DNA from: Caulobacteraceae bacterium
Lineage (GTDB): Bacteria > Pseudomonadota > Alphaproteobacteria > Caulobacterales > Caulobacteraceae
Length of the DNA: 34,330 nucleotides
Assembly (NCBI GenBank): GCA_025352085.1
Contig: JANXUA010000055.1
Location: 1-34,330, forward strand
Reading direction: 5' to 3'
How positions within the stretch are numbered: the stretch's first letter is position 1; each line of letters opens with the position of its first letter. The notes below the pieces were generated by a model that was not told where the DNA came from, ran no database searches, and was given only the letters and a program-made list of their open reading frames with translations. Made by a program: the position numbers and the translations under genes. Shown piece by piece: positions 13,907 through 22,229 of the stretch.

Positions 13907-15595
13907 ATGACGCTGATCACCCGTCTTGACGCCTGGGGCGCCGGCTGGCGTGGTCCGGTGCTGGCCGCGCTCCTGGCCCTGATCGCCGGCCTGCCGGGCC
14001 TGTTGAGCCTGCCGCCGCTGGACCGCGACGAGGCGCGTTTCGCCGAGACCTCCGCCCAGATGCTGGAGAGCGACGATTTCGTCACGCCGCATTTTCAGGA
14101 CGCGCCGCGCTTCAAGAAACCGGTGGGGATTTATTGGCTGCAGGCCTTGGCGGTCAGAACGACATCGAGCCTGGAGGATCGGGCGATCTGGGCGTATCGG
14201 CTGCCGTCGCTGCTGGGCGCCATGCTGGCCGCGGCTGCCTGCGCCTGGGGGGCCGCGGCGTTCCTGCGTCCGGGCGGAGCCTTGTTGGCCGGCGGTCTGC
14301 TAGCGACGGGTTTTCTGGTGTCCACCGAGGCCGACATCGCCGCCACCGACGGGCTGCTGTGCGGCGCGGTGACCCTGGCCATGGCGGCCTTGGGGCGGAT
14401 GTATCTGGCCGTGCGCGACGGACGGACGCCGACGCGCGCGGTCAAGATCTTGTTCTGGGCGGCTTTCGCCACGACCGTCCTCATCAAGGGTCCGGTGGGG
14501 CCGATGGTTGTCGGCCTGACCCTCCTCAGTCTGTGCGTTTGGGATCGAAAGATCGTCTGGCTCAAGGATCTGGGCTGGGGTTGGGGCCTGATCTTGACCG
14601 CTCTGGTGGTGGGGCCGTGGGCGATGGCCATCACCGTCGCCACCGACGGCGCGTTCTGGGGCGCGGCGGTCGGCGGCGATCTCGCGCCCAAGCTGGTGGG
14701 AGACCAGGAGGGGCACGGCGCCCCGCCCGGGTTCTATCTGGCCCTGGCGCCGCTTCTGCTGTTTCCCGCCTCAATGCTCCTTCCGGCCGGACTGACCGTA
14801 GGTTGGCGCGCGCGCGTCGAGCCGGCGGTGCGCTTTGCAGTGTGCTGGCTCCTCCCCGCCTGGCTGGTGTTCGAGCTCATTCCCACCAAGCTGGTTCACT
14901 ACACCCTGCCGCTCTACGGCGCCCTGGCCTGGCTGATGGCGCGAGCGCTGTCCGAGCCGATCGCCCGGACGTCACGCGCGATTGGGGCGGGATTGATTGT
15001 CGTCGCCGGCGTCGCCTTCGCCGGCGCGGTTCCGGCGGCCCTGCATGCGCTGAAGTATTCGAGCGACGCGGCGACGGCGTGGGGGCTTCTGGCGGGGGGC
15101 TTGTTCCTGCTCGCCGGCGTCGGCGGCGCCGTGTTCTTCTGGCGCGAAAGAACCCTGCCGGCCATGATGGTCGCGGGCGCCGCGGCCGTCTCCGCGCACG
15201 CCGTGCTGATCGGCGCCCTGGCGCCCAGCCTGCAGCCCCTGTGGCTGTCCAGCCGCGCCGCCCGCGCCCTGATCCTGACCGGCCTCAGCCCGCGCCAGGG
15301 GGTGGTCCCCGGTCCGGTGACGGTGGCCGGTTTCGAGGAGCCGAGCCTGGTCTTCCTGCTCGGCGCTGACACCGTGCTCGGCAACGCCGACGACGCCGCC
15401 GACGCCGTCGTCGACGGGCGCCCGGCGATTGTCGAAGCGCGGCAGGACGCGGCGTTTCAGGCCTCGCTGAAAGCGCGCGCTCGCACGTCCACCCCCGCCG
15501 GTAGTGTCGCCGGCCTCGACTATTCCAACAACCAGCGCGATGTGCTGACCCTTTACCGACCCGCCAACCGCTTGAATACCAAAGGCGCGCCATGA
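13907..15595 (+). CDS. ArnT-like GT39 glycosyltransferase (polyprenyl-phosphate sugar donor)
   Basis: The 562-residue integral membrane protein has about a dozen hydrophobic helices and the GT39/ArnT hallmark in the first periplasmic loop, LDRDEARFAETS (39-50). Next is FKKPVGIYWLQA. The acidic pair in RDEARFAE is the catalytic and donor-binding site in the family. ArnT-type enzymes transfer a sugar from undecaprenyl phosphate to lipid A or another envelope acceptor on the periplasmic side. The actual sugar cannot be told. The 70-bp gap to the divergent GT2 gene suggests joint regulation. The HMG-CoA lyase start overlaps its stop (ATGA). Confidence 0.9.
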   Translation: MTLITRLDAWGAGWRGPVLAALLALIAGLPGLLSLPPLDRDEARFAETSAQMLESDDFVTPHFQDAPRFKKPVGIYWLQALAVRTTSSLEDRAIWAYRLPSLLGAMLAAAACAWGAAAFLRPGGALLAGGLLATGFLVSTEADIAATDGLLCGAVTLAMAALGRMYLAVRDGRTPTRAVKILFWAAFATTVLIKGPVGPMVVGLTLLSLCVWDRKIVWLKDLGWGWGLILTALVVGPWAMAITVATDGAFWGAAVGGDLAPKLVGDQEGHGAPPGFYLALAPLLLFPASMLLPAGLTVGWRARVEPAVRFAVCWLLPAWLVFELIPTKLVHYTLPLYGALAWLMARALSEPIARTSRAIGAGLIVVAGVAFAGAVPAALHALKYSSDAATAWGLLAGGLFLLAGVGGAVFFWRERTLPAMMVAGAAAVSAHAVLIGALAPSLQPLWLSSRAARALILTGLSPRQGVVPGPVTVAGFEEPSLVFLLGADTVLGNADDAADAVVDGRPAIVEARQDAAFQASLKARARTSTPAGSVAGLDYSNNQRDVLTLYRPANRLNTKGAP

Positions 15596-16488
15596 CCGAT
15601 CATATCGAGATCGTGGAGGTTGGTCCCCGCGATGGCCTGCAGAATGAAAAAGCCATTCTGGGCCCCATTGACCGCGCGCAGTTCGTCCGGCGCCTGGAGG
15701 ATTGCGGCGTGCGGCGGATCGAGGCGGTGTCGTTCGTCAATCCCGCCCGCGTGCCACAAATGGCGCAGGCCGAAGCGGTCATGGCCGACCTGGTCGGACA
15801 AACCGACCGCTCGCGCATTGGCCTGATCCTCAACCGGCGTAGATGGAGCCGCGCGGTGGCGGCCGGTTGCGACGAGATGAATTTCGCCCTGTGCGCCACC
15901 GACGGCTTCGGCATCCGCAATCAGGGCGCGTCCGTCGCCGAACAGCTGACGGCCCTCAAAGAGATCGTCGCCGTGCGCGCCGAGCGCGGCGGTCCGCCGC
16001 TCTCCTTGACCATCGCCGTGGCCTTCGGCTGTCCGTTCGACGGCGAGGTGTCCGAAGAGCAAGTGGTCGATATCGTCCGCGCGGCGGCGACCCTCGGTAT
16101 CGAGGAAATCGCCCTGGCCGACACGATCGGCGTGGCCGATCCGTGGACCGTGCGGGCGCGCATCGCCGCGGTGCGCGCCGCGGCGCCGGCCGCGCGTCTT
16201 CGCCTGCATTTCCACGACACCCGCAACACCGGCCTGGCCAACGCCTGTGCCGGGATTGAATCTGGCGTGCGTATCCTGGACGCCAGTTGCGGCGGCTTCG
16301 GCGGCTGCCCGTTCGCGCCGGCGGCCACCGGCAATATCGCCACGGAAGATTTGGCCTACATGCTGCACCGTGCCGGTTTCGACACCGGCCTGGATATCAA
16401 GGCCCTGGTGGCGACGGCGCGCTGGGTGGGCGAAAAGCTCGGCAAGCCGCCGGTCTCCGCCCTCAGCCGGGCCGGCGGATTTCCCTGA
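15592..16488 (+). CDS. mvaB: Hydroxymethylglutaryl-CoA lyase
   Basis: The 298-residue TIM-barrel enzyme cleaves 3-hydroxy-3-methylglutaryl-CoA to acetyl-CoA and acetoacetate, the last step of leucine breakdown. Evidence is the N-terminal VEVGPRDGLQNE, the metal-binding HFHDTR, and the active-site cysteine loop GGFGGCPFAPAATGN followed by TEDLAYML. All are conserved. The length is typical. It overlaps the GT39 gene by four bases, so it is co-transcribed with an envelope gene. No leucine-degradation partner (acyl-CoA carboxylase, isovaleryl-CoA dehydrogenase) is next to it. Confidence 0.93.
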   Translation: MTDHIEIVEVGPRDGLQNEKAILGPIDRAQFVRRLEDCGVRRIEAVSFVNPARVPQMAQAEAVMADLVGQTDRSRIGLILNRRRWSRAVAAGCDEMNFALCATDGFGIRNQGASVAEQLTALKEIVAVRAERGGPPLSLTIAVAFGCPFDGEVSEEQVVDIVRAAATLGIEEIALADTIGVADPWTVRARIAAVRAAAPAARLRLHFHDTRNTGLANACAGIESGVRILDASCGGFGGCPFAPAATGNIATEDLAYMLHRAGFDTGLDIKALVATARWVGEKLGKPPVSALSRAGGFP

Positions 16489-16497
16489 GCGCGCGGA

Positions 16498-16692
16498 TCA
16501 CAGTCCCTGGCTGAACAGGATCCCCGCCGTGCCGACGGCGCCGGCCAGGATCAGAAACACCCCGGCCGTCAGACGGGTGAACAGGGTCGTCGAAAAGTCC
16601 AGGCGACCGCGCGGCGGCGCGCGATCGTCCGGCAGTCGCGCTTTGGTGGGTGACAGGTTAACGTTGGCCACGGCGGGACCTCCAGGTTTCAT
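16498..16692 (-). CDS. Small single-pass membrane protein, unknown
   Basis: This 64-residue protein has an unstructured N-terminal half rich in Pro and Arg (LPDDRAPPRGR) and one hydrophobic helix near the C-terminus (VFLILAGAVGTAGILF). A clear GGGGAG ribosome site lies 6 bases before the ATG, which argues for a real gene. It looks like a tail-anchored or single-pass inner membrane protein facing the cytoplasm. It is convergent with mvaB (10 bp apart) and divergent from ubiK. Function unknown. Confidence 0.62.
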   Translation of the reverse strand: MKPGGPAVANVNLSPTKARLPDDRAPPRGRLDFSTTLFTRLTAGVFLILAGAVGTAGILFSQGL

Positions 16693-16723
16693 GAAAGACT
16701 CCCCAAGCCGTCATCGGTTCCAT

Positions 16724-16808
16724 GGAGACCCTAGTCTCCCTATGTGTCTCGCGTGTTCCGGTGTATGGGCGAGGGCACCATGTTTCGTGGGTCGTTGGCT
16801 TGCGACCC
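16724..16808. promoter_or_regulatory. Two hairpins in the divergent region before ubiK
   Basis: GGAGAC (16724-16729) pairs with GTCTCC (16734-16739) around CCTA. GGGTCG (16789-16794) pairs with CGACCC (16803-16808). They lie between the small membrane gene and ubiK; the second would be in the ubiK leader. Neither has a T-run. They may be protein-binding sites or leader structure. Confidence 0.35.
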
Positions 16809-16866
16809 GCACGCCAATCATCCGCCCCGGGTTCGCGAAGCGCGACGATTTGAGTTAAGAGGGCGC

Positions 16867-17094
16867 ATGCAGACGCAAAATCCCTTCCTCGACGAAATGT
16901 CCAAACTGACCCAGGCCGCCATGGGCCTCGCCCAGGCGGCGGGCGAAGAAGCCAAGAGCGCCATGCGCGCCCAGACCGACAAATGGGCCGCCGACATGGA
17001 CCTGATCCGCCGCGAGGATTTCGAGGCCCTCAAGGCCGAAGTCGCCGCCCTGCGCGCCGAATTGGCCGCCCTGAAGCCCGCGAAAAAGGCTTGA
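16867..17094 (+). CDS. ubiK: UbiK/BMFP-family ubiquinone biosynthesis accessory factor
   Basis: The 75-residue protein has the two-part layout of UbiK (YqiC) proteins: an amphipathic N-terminal helix (FLDEMSKLTQAAMGLAQAAGEE) and a C-terminal coiled coil (REDFEALKAEVAALRAELAALK). UbiK proteins form trimeric coiled coils that help the aerobic ubiquinone-synthesis complex at the membrane, partnering UbiJ in E. coli. The start at 16867 is preceded by AAGAGGG, and upstream in-frame starts lack such a site. It is followed by ybjN-like and proC genes in the same direction. Confidence 0.85.
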   Translation: MQTQNPFLDEMSKLTQAAMGLAQAAGEEAKSAMRAQTDKWAADMDLIRREDFEALKAEVAALRAELAALKPAKKA

Positions 17095-17195
17095 ATTTTT
17101 TGCTCGCGAACCGCGCGAAGCAGTCTAGCCTCTCAGGCGTGCTTCCATGGTCCCGCCGCCCCTTTAAATTGCCCAAAGGACGCTTTTGACGCTCC

Positions 17196-17705
17196 ATGAA
17201 CATTCCTCGCCCCGATGAAGACGACACCTTTGTCACCCTCGACCCCCTTGAGGTGGTCGAGCGGGTGTTGGCCGCCGAAAATCTGGCGTTCGACCGCACC
17301 GACGATGGCGATCTGGCCTTTTCCCTGACCGGGGATTGGAAGGATTACGAGCTGTGGTTCGCCTGGCGCCCGGAAGCCGACTGCCTGCAGCTGTGCCTGT
17401 CGATGGACATGAAAATCGCCAAGGAACAGCGCGACGGCGCCCATCATCTGGTCAATCTAATCAATCAACGGGTTTGGTTGGGCCATTTCGAGACCTGGGC
17501 CGAAGAGGGCGAGGTGGTGTTTCGCCACTCCATGGCCCTGCCGGACGACGACAGGCCGAGCATGGCGCAGACCGCTTCGATGATCGACGCGGCGATGGAG
17601 GCGGCCGACCGCTTCTATCCGGCTTTCGATTTTCTGATCAATCAGGGCAAGACGCCGGAAGAAGCCATGTCGGCCTGCATGTTCGAGACCGTCGGTCAGG
17701 CCTGA
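17196..17705 (+). CDS. YbjN-domain protein
   Basis: The 169-residue protein fits the alphaproteobacterial YbjN-domain family: an acidic N-terminus, V..VL..ENL.FDR..DGDL.FS..G.W, then LQLCLSMDMKIAKE, and ALPDDDRPS with a helical C-terminus ending EAMSACMFETVGQA. The fold resembles type III secretion chaperones. E. coli YbjN affects motility and stress responses, but the function of this branch is not established. It sits 12 bp before proC in an apparent operon, an arrangement seen in many alphaproteobacteria. The ribosome site is weak. Confidence 0.85.
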   Translation: MNIPRPDEDDTFVTLDPLEVVERVLAAENLAFDRTDDGDLAFSLTGDWKDYELWFAWRPEADCLQLCLSMDMKIAKEQRDGAHHLVNLINQRVWLGHFETWAEEGEVVFRHSMALPDDDRPSMAQTASMIDAAMEAADRFYPAFDFLINQGKTPEEAMSACMFETVGQA

Positions 17706-17717
17706 GGCTGGAAAGCC

Positions 17718-18524
17718 GTGCGGACCGGCCTGAAACCCGTTCTGCTGATCGGCGCCGGCCATATGGGCGGCGCATTGGTCGCCGGCTGGCGGCGCGCCGG
17801 CGCGCTCAAGGCCGCCGACCTGATCATCCGCGATCCCTATCCGGGAGATGAAGCCAAGGCCGCGGCCGCGTGGGGCGCGACGCTGAATGGTCCCGACGCC
17901 GGCCTCGCCAAGGCCAACACCGTGATCCTGGCCGTCAAGCCACAGACCTGGCGGGCGACGGCCGAGGCGACGGCGCCGCTGCTGGCGCACGACGCCACGA
18001 TCATCTCCATTTGCGCGGGGGTGATGGCGGAGGATTTGGCGCATGCCTTTGGCGGCCGATCGATCGCCCGGGTCATGCCGACCACCGCCGCCGCCATCGG
18101 CCGGGGCGCCGCCAGCGTGTGGGCGGCCGATGTCGCCACGCGCGCCGTCGCCCGCGCCCTGTTTGAACCGCTCGGCGCGGTGGTCGATTTGGCCGACGAG
18201 AGCCTGATGCACGCAGCCACCGGGGCCTCCGGCTCGGCCCCGGCCTATTTCTACGCCCTGGTTGAAGCCCTGCAATCGGCCGGTGAGGCGGCCGGTCTTG
18301 AACCGCGTGCCGCGCGCGACCTGGCCCGCGCCACCCTGATCGGCGCGGCCGCCCTGATGGAAACCAGCGGCGAGGACGCCGCGACCCTGCGCGGGCAGGT
18401 GACCTCGCCGAACGGCACGACCCAGGCGGCCCTGGATGTCCTCATCGGCGCAGACGGGCTGGGCCCCCTGATGAGGCGAACAGTGGCCGCCGCCGCCGCG
18501 CGCTCGCGGGACCTGAGCGGATGA
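17718..18524 (+). CDS. proC: Pyrroline-5-carboxylate reductase
   Basis: The 268-residue enzyme reduces pyrroline-5-carboxylate to proline with NAD(P)H. It has the N-terminal Rossmann motif LLIGAGHMGGALVAGW, the VILAVKPQ strand, RVMPTTAAAIGRG and the C-terminal dimerisation block TGASGSAPAYFYALVEAL with LRGQVTSPNGTTQAAL, where the substrate binds. All are intact. It starts with GTG, 12 bp after the YbjN gene, and its stop overlaps the next ATG by four bases. Confidence 0.95.
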   Translation: MRTGLKPVLLIGAGHMGGALVAGWRRAGALKAADLIIRDPYPGDEAKAAAAWGATLNGPDAGLAKANTVILAVKPQTWRATAEATAPLLAHDATIISICAGVMAEDLAHAFGGRSIARVMPTTAAAIGRGAASVWAADVATRAVARALFEPLGAVVDLADESLMHAATGASGSAPAYFYALVEALQSAGEAAGLEPRAARDLARATLIGAAALMETSGEDAATLRGQVTSPNGTTQAALDVLIGADGLGPLMRRTVAAAAARSRDLSG

Positions 18525-19063
18525 AGCAAACGCGCGACATCGTTCAGAGCGCCATCGACGCCATGCTAACCCTCGCCGCCGAGGGCGCCTGGCGGGACGT
18601 CAGCCTGCGCCAGATCGCCGAGAAGGCGGGCGTCCCCCTCGCCGACCTGTTTGTTCTGGCCGACGGCAAGGACGCCCTGCTCGATCTTTTGTCGATCCGC
18701 TTCGACGCCGCCGCCCTGGCTACCGCAGCGACGGCCTCGGACGACGCGCACGACCGCCTGTTCGACGCGGTCATGGCCCGCGTGGAGGCGATGGAGCCGC
18801 ACCGCACGGCGCTGATGGCGATCTATCGGGGCCTTGGCGCCGCCCGCGTCGCGCCCAGCCTTCCGCGCACCGCCCGCGCCCTGTTCGAAGCCGCCGGTCT
18901 CGACGCCACGCCCCCGCGGCGCCTCGCCATGACCGCGATCTGGATCCGCGTCGTCCAGGTCTGGCGCGACGATGAAGGCGCCCTCAACCGCACCATGGCC
19001 GAGATCGACCTGCGCCTGAAGCAAATGCGGACGAGGCTGAGCCGGATCGGGGCGGGGTTTTAG
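18521..19063 (+). CDS. TetR-fold protein (regulator or COQ9-like)
   Basis: The 180-residue protein begins with a TetR-type helix-turn-helix: IVQSAIDAMLTLAAEGAWRDVSLRQIAEKAGVPLADLFVL. An all-helical ligand-binding domain follows. The recognition helix is unusual: the common S...IYYHF pattern is replaced by LADLFVLADGK, which is close to what is seen in COQ9-like and rpsU-linked TetR relatives. With ubiK three genes upstream, a lipid-binding COQ9-like role in ubiquinone synthesis is possible. A transcription regulator is the safer reading. Translationally coupled to proC; its end overlaps the convergent sulfotransferase by four bases. Confidence 0.75.
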   Translation: MKQTRDIVQSAIDAMLTLAAEGAWRDVSLRQIAEKAGVPLADLFVLADGKDALLDLLSIRFDAAALATAATASDDAHDRLFDAVMARVEAMEPHRTALMAIYRGLGAARVAPSLPRTARALFEAAGLDATPPRRLAMTAIWIRVVQVWRDDEGALNRTMAEIDLRLKQMRTRLSRIGAGF

Positions 19064-19986
19064 GCGCGCGACCCCAACCGCCCGTGCTCCAGCCATTCGC
19101 CCAGGTCAGCGGGAAGCTCGCTCGCCACGCGGTGGCGATAGAGGGCGACGTCTTCGTCGGTCAGCACGCCTTGCCAGCGATTGTTGGTGCCCTGATGCAG
19201 GAAGGTCTTGTGGCCGTCCTTGAATCGCCCCTCGACTTGGGCGAGCAGGGCGGCGCCGTTCTTTTTCATCGTCTCGAAGGTGGCCGCCTCGACCAGCTTG
19301 GGCCACAGGGCGGCGGGGGTCTCGATGCCGAGGAAGTCGGCGATGCGGCCCATTTCGCCGGAGAGATCGGCTTTCAGATCATTGTAATGCACCAAAAGCA
19401 CATTGGGCCGCTCGCGCTCGGCCCAGAAGGATCGCTCCAGCGAAAAAATACCGTTCGCGGACATGCAAAAGTCCTCGCCGGCCTCGTCGACCCACCAACG
19501 GAAGAACTCGCGCACGGCCGTCGGCGTTCGGGGAAATGATCGGCCGATCACGTCGTCGGCCAGACCAAGCGCGTCGAACGCGGCCAGTTGATCCCGCGAA
19601 AAACCGTTCATGAAGTTGAATTGCGACATGCAGGCGTCCAGCCCGCCGCGCGCGACATGGATGTAGCGCATCTCGTCATAGATCGGCAGGGCGTCGGCGG
19701 GCAGGTGCGATTTCAGAATACTGCGGTGCGGCTGGGCCGCGACCATCGGCGCCATGGCCTCGATCGGCATCATGAACCGGCAGTCGATCCACGGCGACAC
19801 CGCCATGATATCGCGCGGCTCGGCGGACTGGAACACCAGCAGGCTGACGATCTGCTGGGTCCAGGTCGTGCCGACGCGGGCGGCGGTGGCGATGACGATG
19901 TCATCGGCGCGCGGGTGGTAGCGATCCCACTGGCGGCTGTCGCAGAACCAGTCACGAACCTCTCGGGTCGGCGCACGAACCAACAT
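19060..19986 (-). CDS. Sulfotransferase-family protein
   Basis: The 308-residue protein resembles cytosolic-type sulfotransferases that move sulfate from PAPS to a hydroxyl or amine. The 5'-phosphosulfate loop is ARVGTTWTQQI (usually PKSGTTW). The 3'-phosphate segment is YIHVARGGLDACMSQFNF. Near the end, ATFETMKKNG and GTNNRWQGVLT match the SULT substrate and GxxGxWK regions. The Pro and Lys/Ser of the canonical loop are replaced by Ala, Arg and Val, so activity needs testing. The ATG at 19986 follows GGGGGAAG, a strong ribosome site. It is divergent from an epoxide-hydrolase-like gene with a 72-bp gap. Confidence 0.82.
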   Translation of the reverse strand: MLVRAPTREVRDWFCDSRQWDRYHPRADDIVIATAARVGTTWTQQIVSLLVFQSAEPRDIMAVSPWIDCRFMMPIEAMAPMVAAQPHRSILKSHLPADALPIYDEMRYIHVARGGLDACMSQFNFMNGFSRDQLAAFDALGLADDVIGRSFPRTPTAVREFFRWWVDEAGEDFCMSANGIFSLERSFWAERERPNVLLVHYNDLKADLSGEMGRIADFLGIETPAALWPKLVEAATFETMKKNGAALLAQVEGRFKDGHKTFLHQGTNNRWQGVLTDEDVALYRHRVASELPADLGEWLEHGRLGSRA

Positions 19987-20058
19987 CTTGACTTCCCCCT
20001 CGGTATCTTCGCTTTTCCAGCCGGAAATACAGGGCCCAACATAGCAGGGAGTGTGACA

Positions 20059-20928
20059 GTGGTCACGGTATCGACGCGAAAAATCGAGGCGAACGGCCTC
20101 ACCTTCACCGTCGACGAGGCCGGCGAGGGCGACAATGTCGCCGTCCTGCTGCACGGTTTTCCCGAAAGCCGGTTTTCCTGGCGGTTCCAGATCCCCCTGC
20201 TCGCCGAGCTTGGATGGCGGGTGATCGCGCCCGATCTGCGCGGCTACGGCGGCTCCAGCCGGCCGGCGCGCCGGGAAGACTACCAGATCGATCATCTGGT
20301 CGAGGACGTCGCCGGCCTGTTCGACGCCGTCGGCGCCAAGCGGCGTCTGCTGATCGGCCACGACTGGGGCGCGATGGTCGCCTGGGTATTCGCCATGGAC
20401 AAACGCCTGCCGCTCGATGGCCTGATCATCATGAACGTGCCGCATCCTGCGGTGTTCGCGCGGGTGTTCAAGACTTCGGCGGCGCAGCGCAAGCGCTCGT
20501 GGTACGTCGGCTTTTTCCAGCTGCCGTTCCTGCCGGAATGGGCGCTGACCCGCGGCGGCGCCCGGGCGGTGGCGAGCGCCTTCACCGGCATGGCGGTCGA
20601 CACATCGCGCTTTCCGCCCGATGTCACCGACGTCTATCGCACCAACGCCCTGGCGCCCGGCGCCATGACCGCCATGCTCAACTATTACCGCGCCAATCGC
20701 GATCTGATCGGACGCTACGACGGCGCCGCGCCGCTGATCGAGGTTCCGACCGTGATGGTCTGGGGCGAAGACGACACCGCAATCGGCATTGAATGCACCG
20801 AGGGCTATGAGGGTCTGGTCAGCGACCTGACCCTCAAGCGCCTGCCGGGCGTTTCGCACTGGGTGCAGCAGGAGGCGCCCGAAGCCGTCAACGCCATACT
20901 CAGTCATTGGATTGGAGAGAGATTGTGA
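20059..20928 (+). CDS. Alpha/beta hydrolase, epoxide hydrolase-like
   Basis: The 289-residue alpha/beta hydrolase has an Asp nucleophile, Asp102 in GHDWGAMVAW. The oxyanion loop is HGFPE (32-36), the acid is in WGEDDTAIG and the base is His267 in GVSHWVQQEAP. The Asp nucleophile with HGFPES and cap tyrosines (NYYRAN) favours soluble epoxide hydrolase over haloacetate dehalogenase. The GTG at 20059 is chosen because GGGAG lies 7 bases before it; a GTG at 20053 is possible. It overlaps the SDR start (GTGA), so the two enzymes are probably made together and may act on one compound. Confidence 0.87.
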   Translation: MVTVSTRKIEANGLTFTVDEAGEGDNVAVLLHGFPESRFSWRFQIPLLAELGWRVIAPDLRGYGGSSRPARREDYQIDHLVEDVAGLFDAVGAKRRLLIGHDWGAMVAWVFAMDKRLPLDGLIIMNVPHPAVFARVFKTSAAQRKRSWYVGFFQLPFLPEWALTRGGARAVASAFTGMAVDTSRFPPDVTDVYRTNALAPGAMTAMLNYYRANRDLIGRYDGAAPLIEVPTVMVWGEDDTAIGIECTEGYEGLVSDLTLKRLPGVSHWVQQEAPEAVNAILSHWIGERL

Positions 20929-21698
20929 CCTACCCCCTCCCGAACGCCTCGATCGACCTGACCGGCCAGACCGCCCTGGTGACCGGCGCCTCGTCGGGGC
21001 TCGGCCGGCGCTTCGCCCTGGTTCTGGCCACGTGCGGCGCCAAGGTGGCCGTCACCGGCCGGCGGCTGGATCGGCTGGAGACCCTGGCCGCCGAGATCAA
21101 GGCCGCCGGCGGCGAGGCCGCGCCGTTGGCGCTGGACGTCACCGACGCCGACCAGCTCATCGACGTCGTCGAGCGGGCGCAAAAGGCCCTCGGCCTGGTG
21201 ACGATCCTGATCAACAACGCCGGCATTCCCGACGCCCAGCGCGCGCACAAAATGCCGCTGGAGCTGATCGACCGGGTGTTCGACACTAATCTGCGCGCGC
21301 CCTACATTTTGTCGTGCGAGGTGGCGCGGCGCCTGATCGCCGCGGGGTCGCCCGGCCGGATGGTCAACATCGCCTCCATGGCCGCGTTCCAGTATCGCGG
21401 CGAGGGCGCGGCCCTCTATTCGATCACCAAGGCCGGCGTCGTGCGCCTGACCGAGGCCCTGGCGGTGGAGTGGGCGCGCTACAACATCAACGTCAACTGC
21501 ATAGCGCCGGGCGCCTTTTCCTCGGAAATGATGGACGGCATGTTGGCGCGGGTGGGCGATATCACTCAGGGCTTTCCCCGCAAACGCATCGGCGATCCGG
21601 CCCAGATGGACGCCACCCTGCTGCACCTGGTCTCCCCCGCCGCCGACTTCGTCACCGGCGCGGTCATCAAGATCGACGACGTCCAGGGCGGGCGGTAA
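20925..21698 (+). CDS. Short-chain dehydrogenase/reductase
   Basis: The 257-residue classical SDR has TGASSGLG (cofactor), NNAG (strand 4), an active-site Ser in IASMAAF and the YSITK catalytic Tyr/Lys pair. The C-terminal end is DDVQGGR. The substrate is not readable. The Arg residues after the first glycine motif (TGRRLDRL) suggest NADP preference, a soft inference. GTG at 20925 follows GGAGAG and overlaps the hydrolase stop, giving tight coupling with that gene. It has no ketoacyl-ACP reductase partner nearby. Confidence 0.9.
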   Translation: MTYPLPNASIDLTGQTALVTGASSGLGRRFALVLATCGAKVAVTGRRLDRLETLAAEIKAAGGEAAPLALDVTDADQLIDVVERAQKALGLVTILINNAGIPDAQRAHKMPLELIDRVFDTNLRAPYILSCEVARRLIAAGSPGRMVNIASMAAFQYRGEGAALYSITKAGVVRLTEALAVEWARYNINVNCIAPGAFSSEMMDGMLARVGDITQGFPRKRIGDPAQMDATLLHLVSPAADFVTGAVIKIDDVQGGR

Positions 21699-21728
21699 AA
21701 GTGAGATAGGGCAGGCGTAAGACATTTT

Positions 21729-22229
21729 ACCGCGAAGGCGCGAAGGACGCGAAACATCGGGGCAGACGGTATGAAAGATGAAACGGTTGGCGATTCCGGG
21801 ATTGAGCCGTTTCGTCAAAAGGACGGACTTGATTCAGACATCGAGAAACTCGCGCGAACGATCGTCGATGCCGGGTTCAAAATTCACCAGGTTCTCGGTC
21901 CGGGATTGTTGGAATCGGCTTACGAGCACTGCCTCGTTCATGAACTGCAATCGCGTGGCATTTCAGTCCGGCGCCAGGTCGTCCTCCCAATTGTTTTCGA
22001 AGGTCTGACACTAGATGCAGGTTATGGTCTGGACCTCGTTGTCGGTGACTCGATCATTGTTGAAATAAAAACGGTCGACGCTCTGACAGAACGCCACAAG
22101 GCGCAAATTCTCATCTATCTCAAACTGTCCAATTTCAAACTTGGATTTCTCTTGAATTTCAATGTTGTATTGTTCAAGGACGGCATCAGGCGAATTGTCC
22201 TCTCTTCGCGTCCTTCGCGCCTTCGCGGT
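21729..22229. mobile_element. GxxExxY gene module bounded by 25-bp inverted repeat
   Basis: ACCGCGAAGGCGCGAAGGAC plus GCGAA (21729-21753) is the exact reverse complement of 22205-22229. The arms enclose the GxxExxY gene and extend outward as TTT(A/C)-like ends (left TTTACC, right GGTGAAA, one-base difference). The arms are themselves made of CGCGAAGG-like units. A related pair of arms without a gene occurs at 29302-29413. No transposase or target duplication is evident. Confidence 0.75.

Noticed and set aside
19588-20058. Upstream extension of the epoxide-hydrolase-like protein by 157 residues
   Set aside because: It would run antisense through the sulfotransferase and its ribosome site; the GTG at 20059 has a proper GGGAG before it.
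19987-20907. Minus-strand extension of the sulfotransferase by 307 residues
   Set aside because: It reads antisense through the hydrolase gene; the ATG at 19986 has a strong ribosome site and gives the normal family length.
21726-21755. CGCGAAGG-type units as a CRISPR repeat
   Set aside because: The units form one inverted pair with a gene between, not direct repeats with unique spacers, and no cas genes are present.
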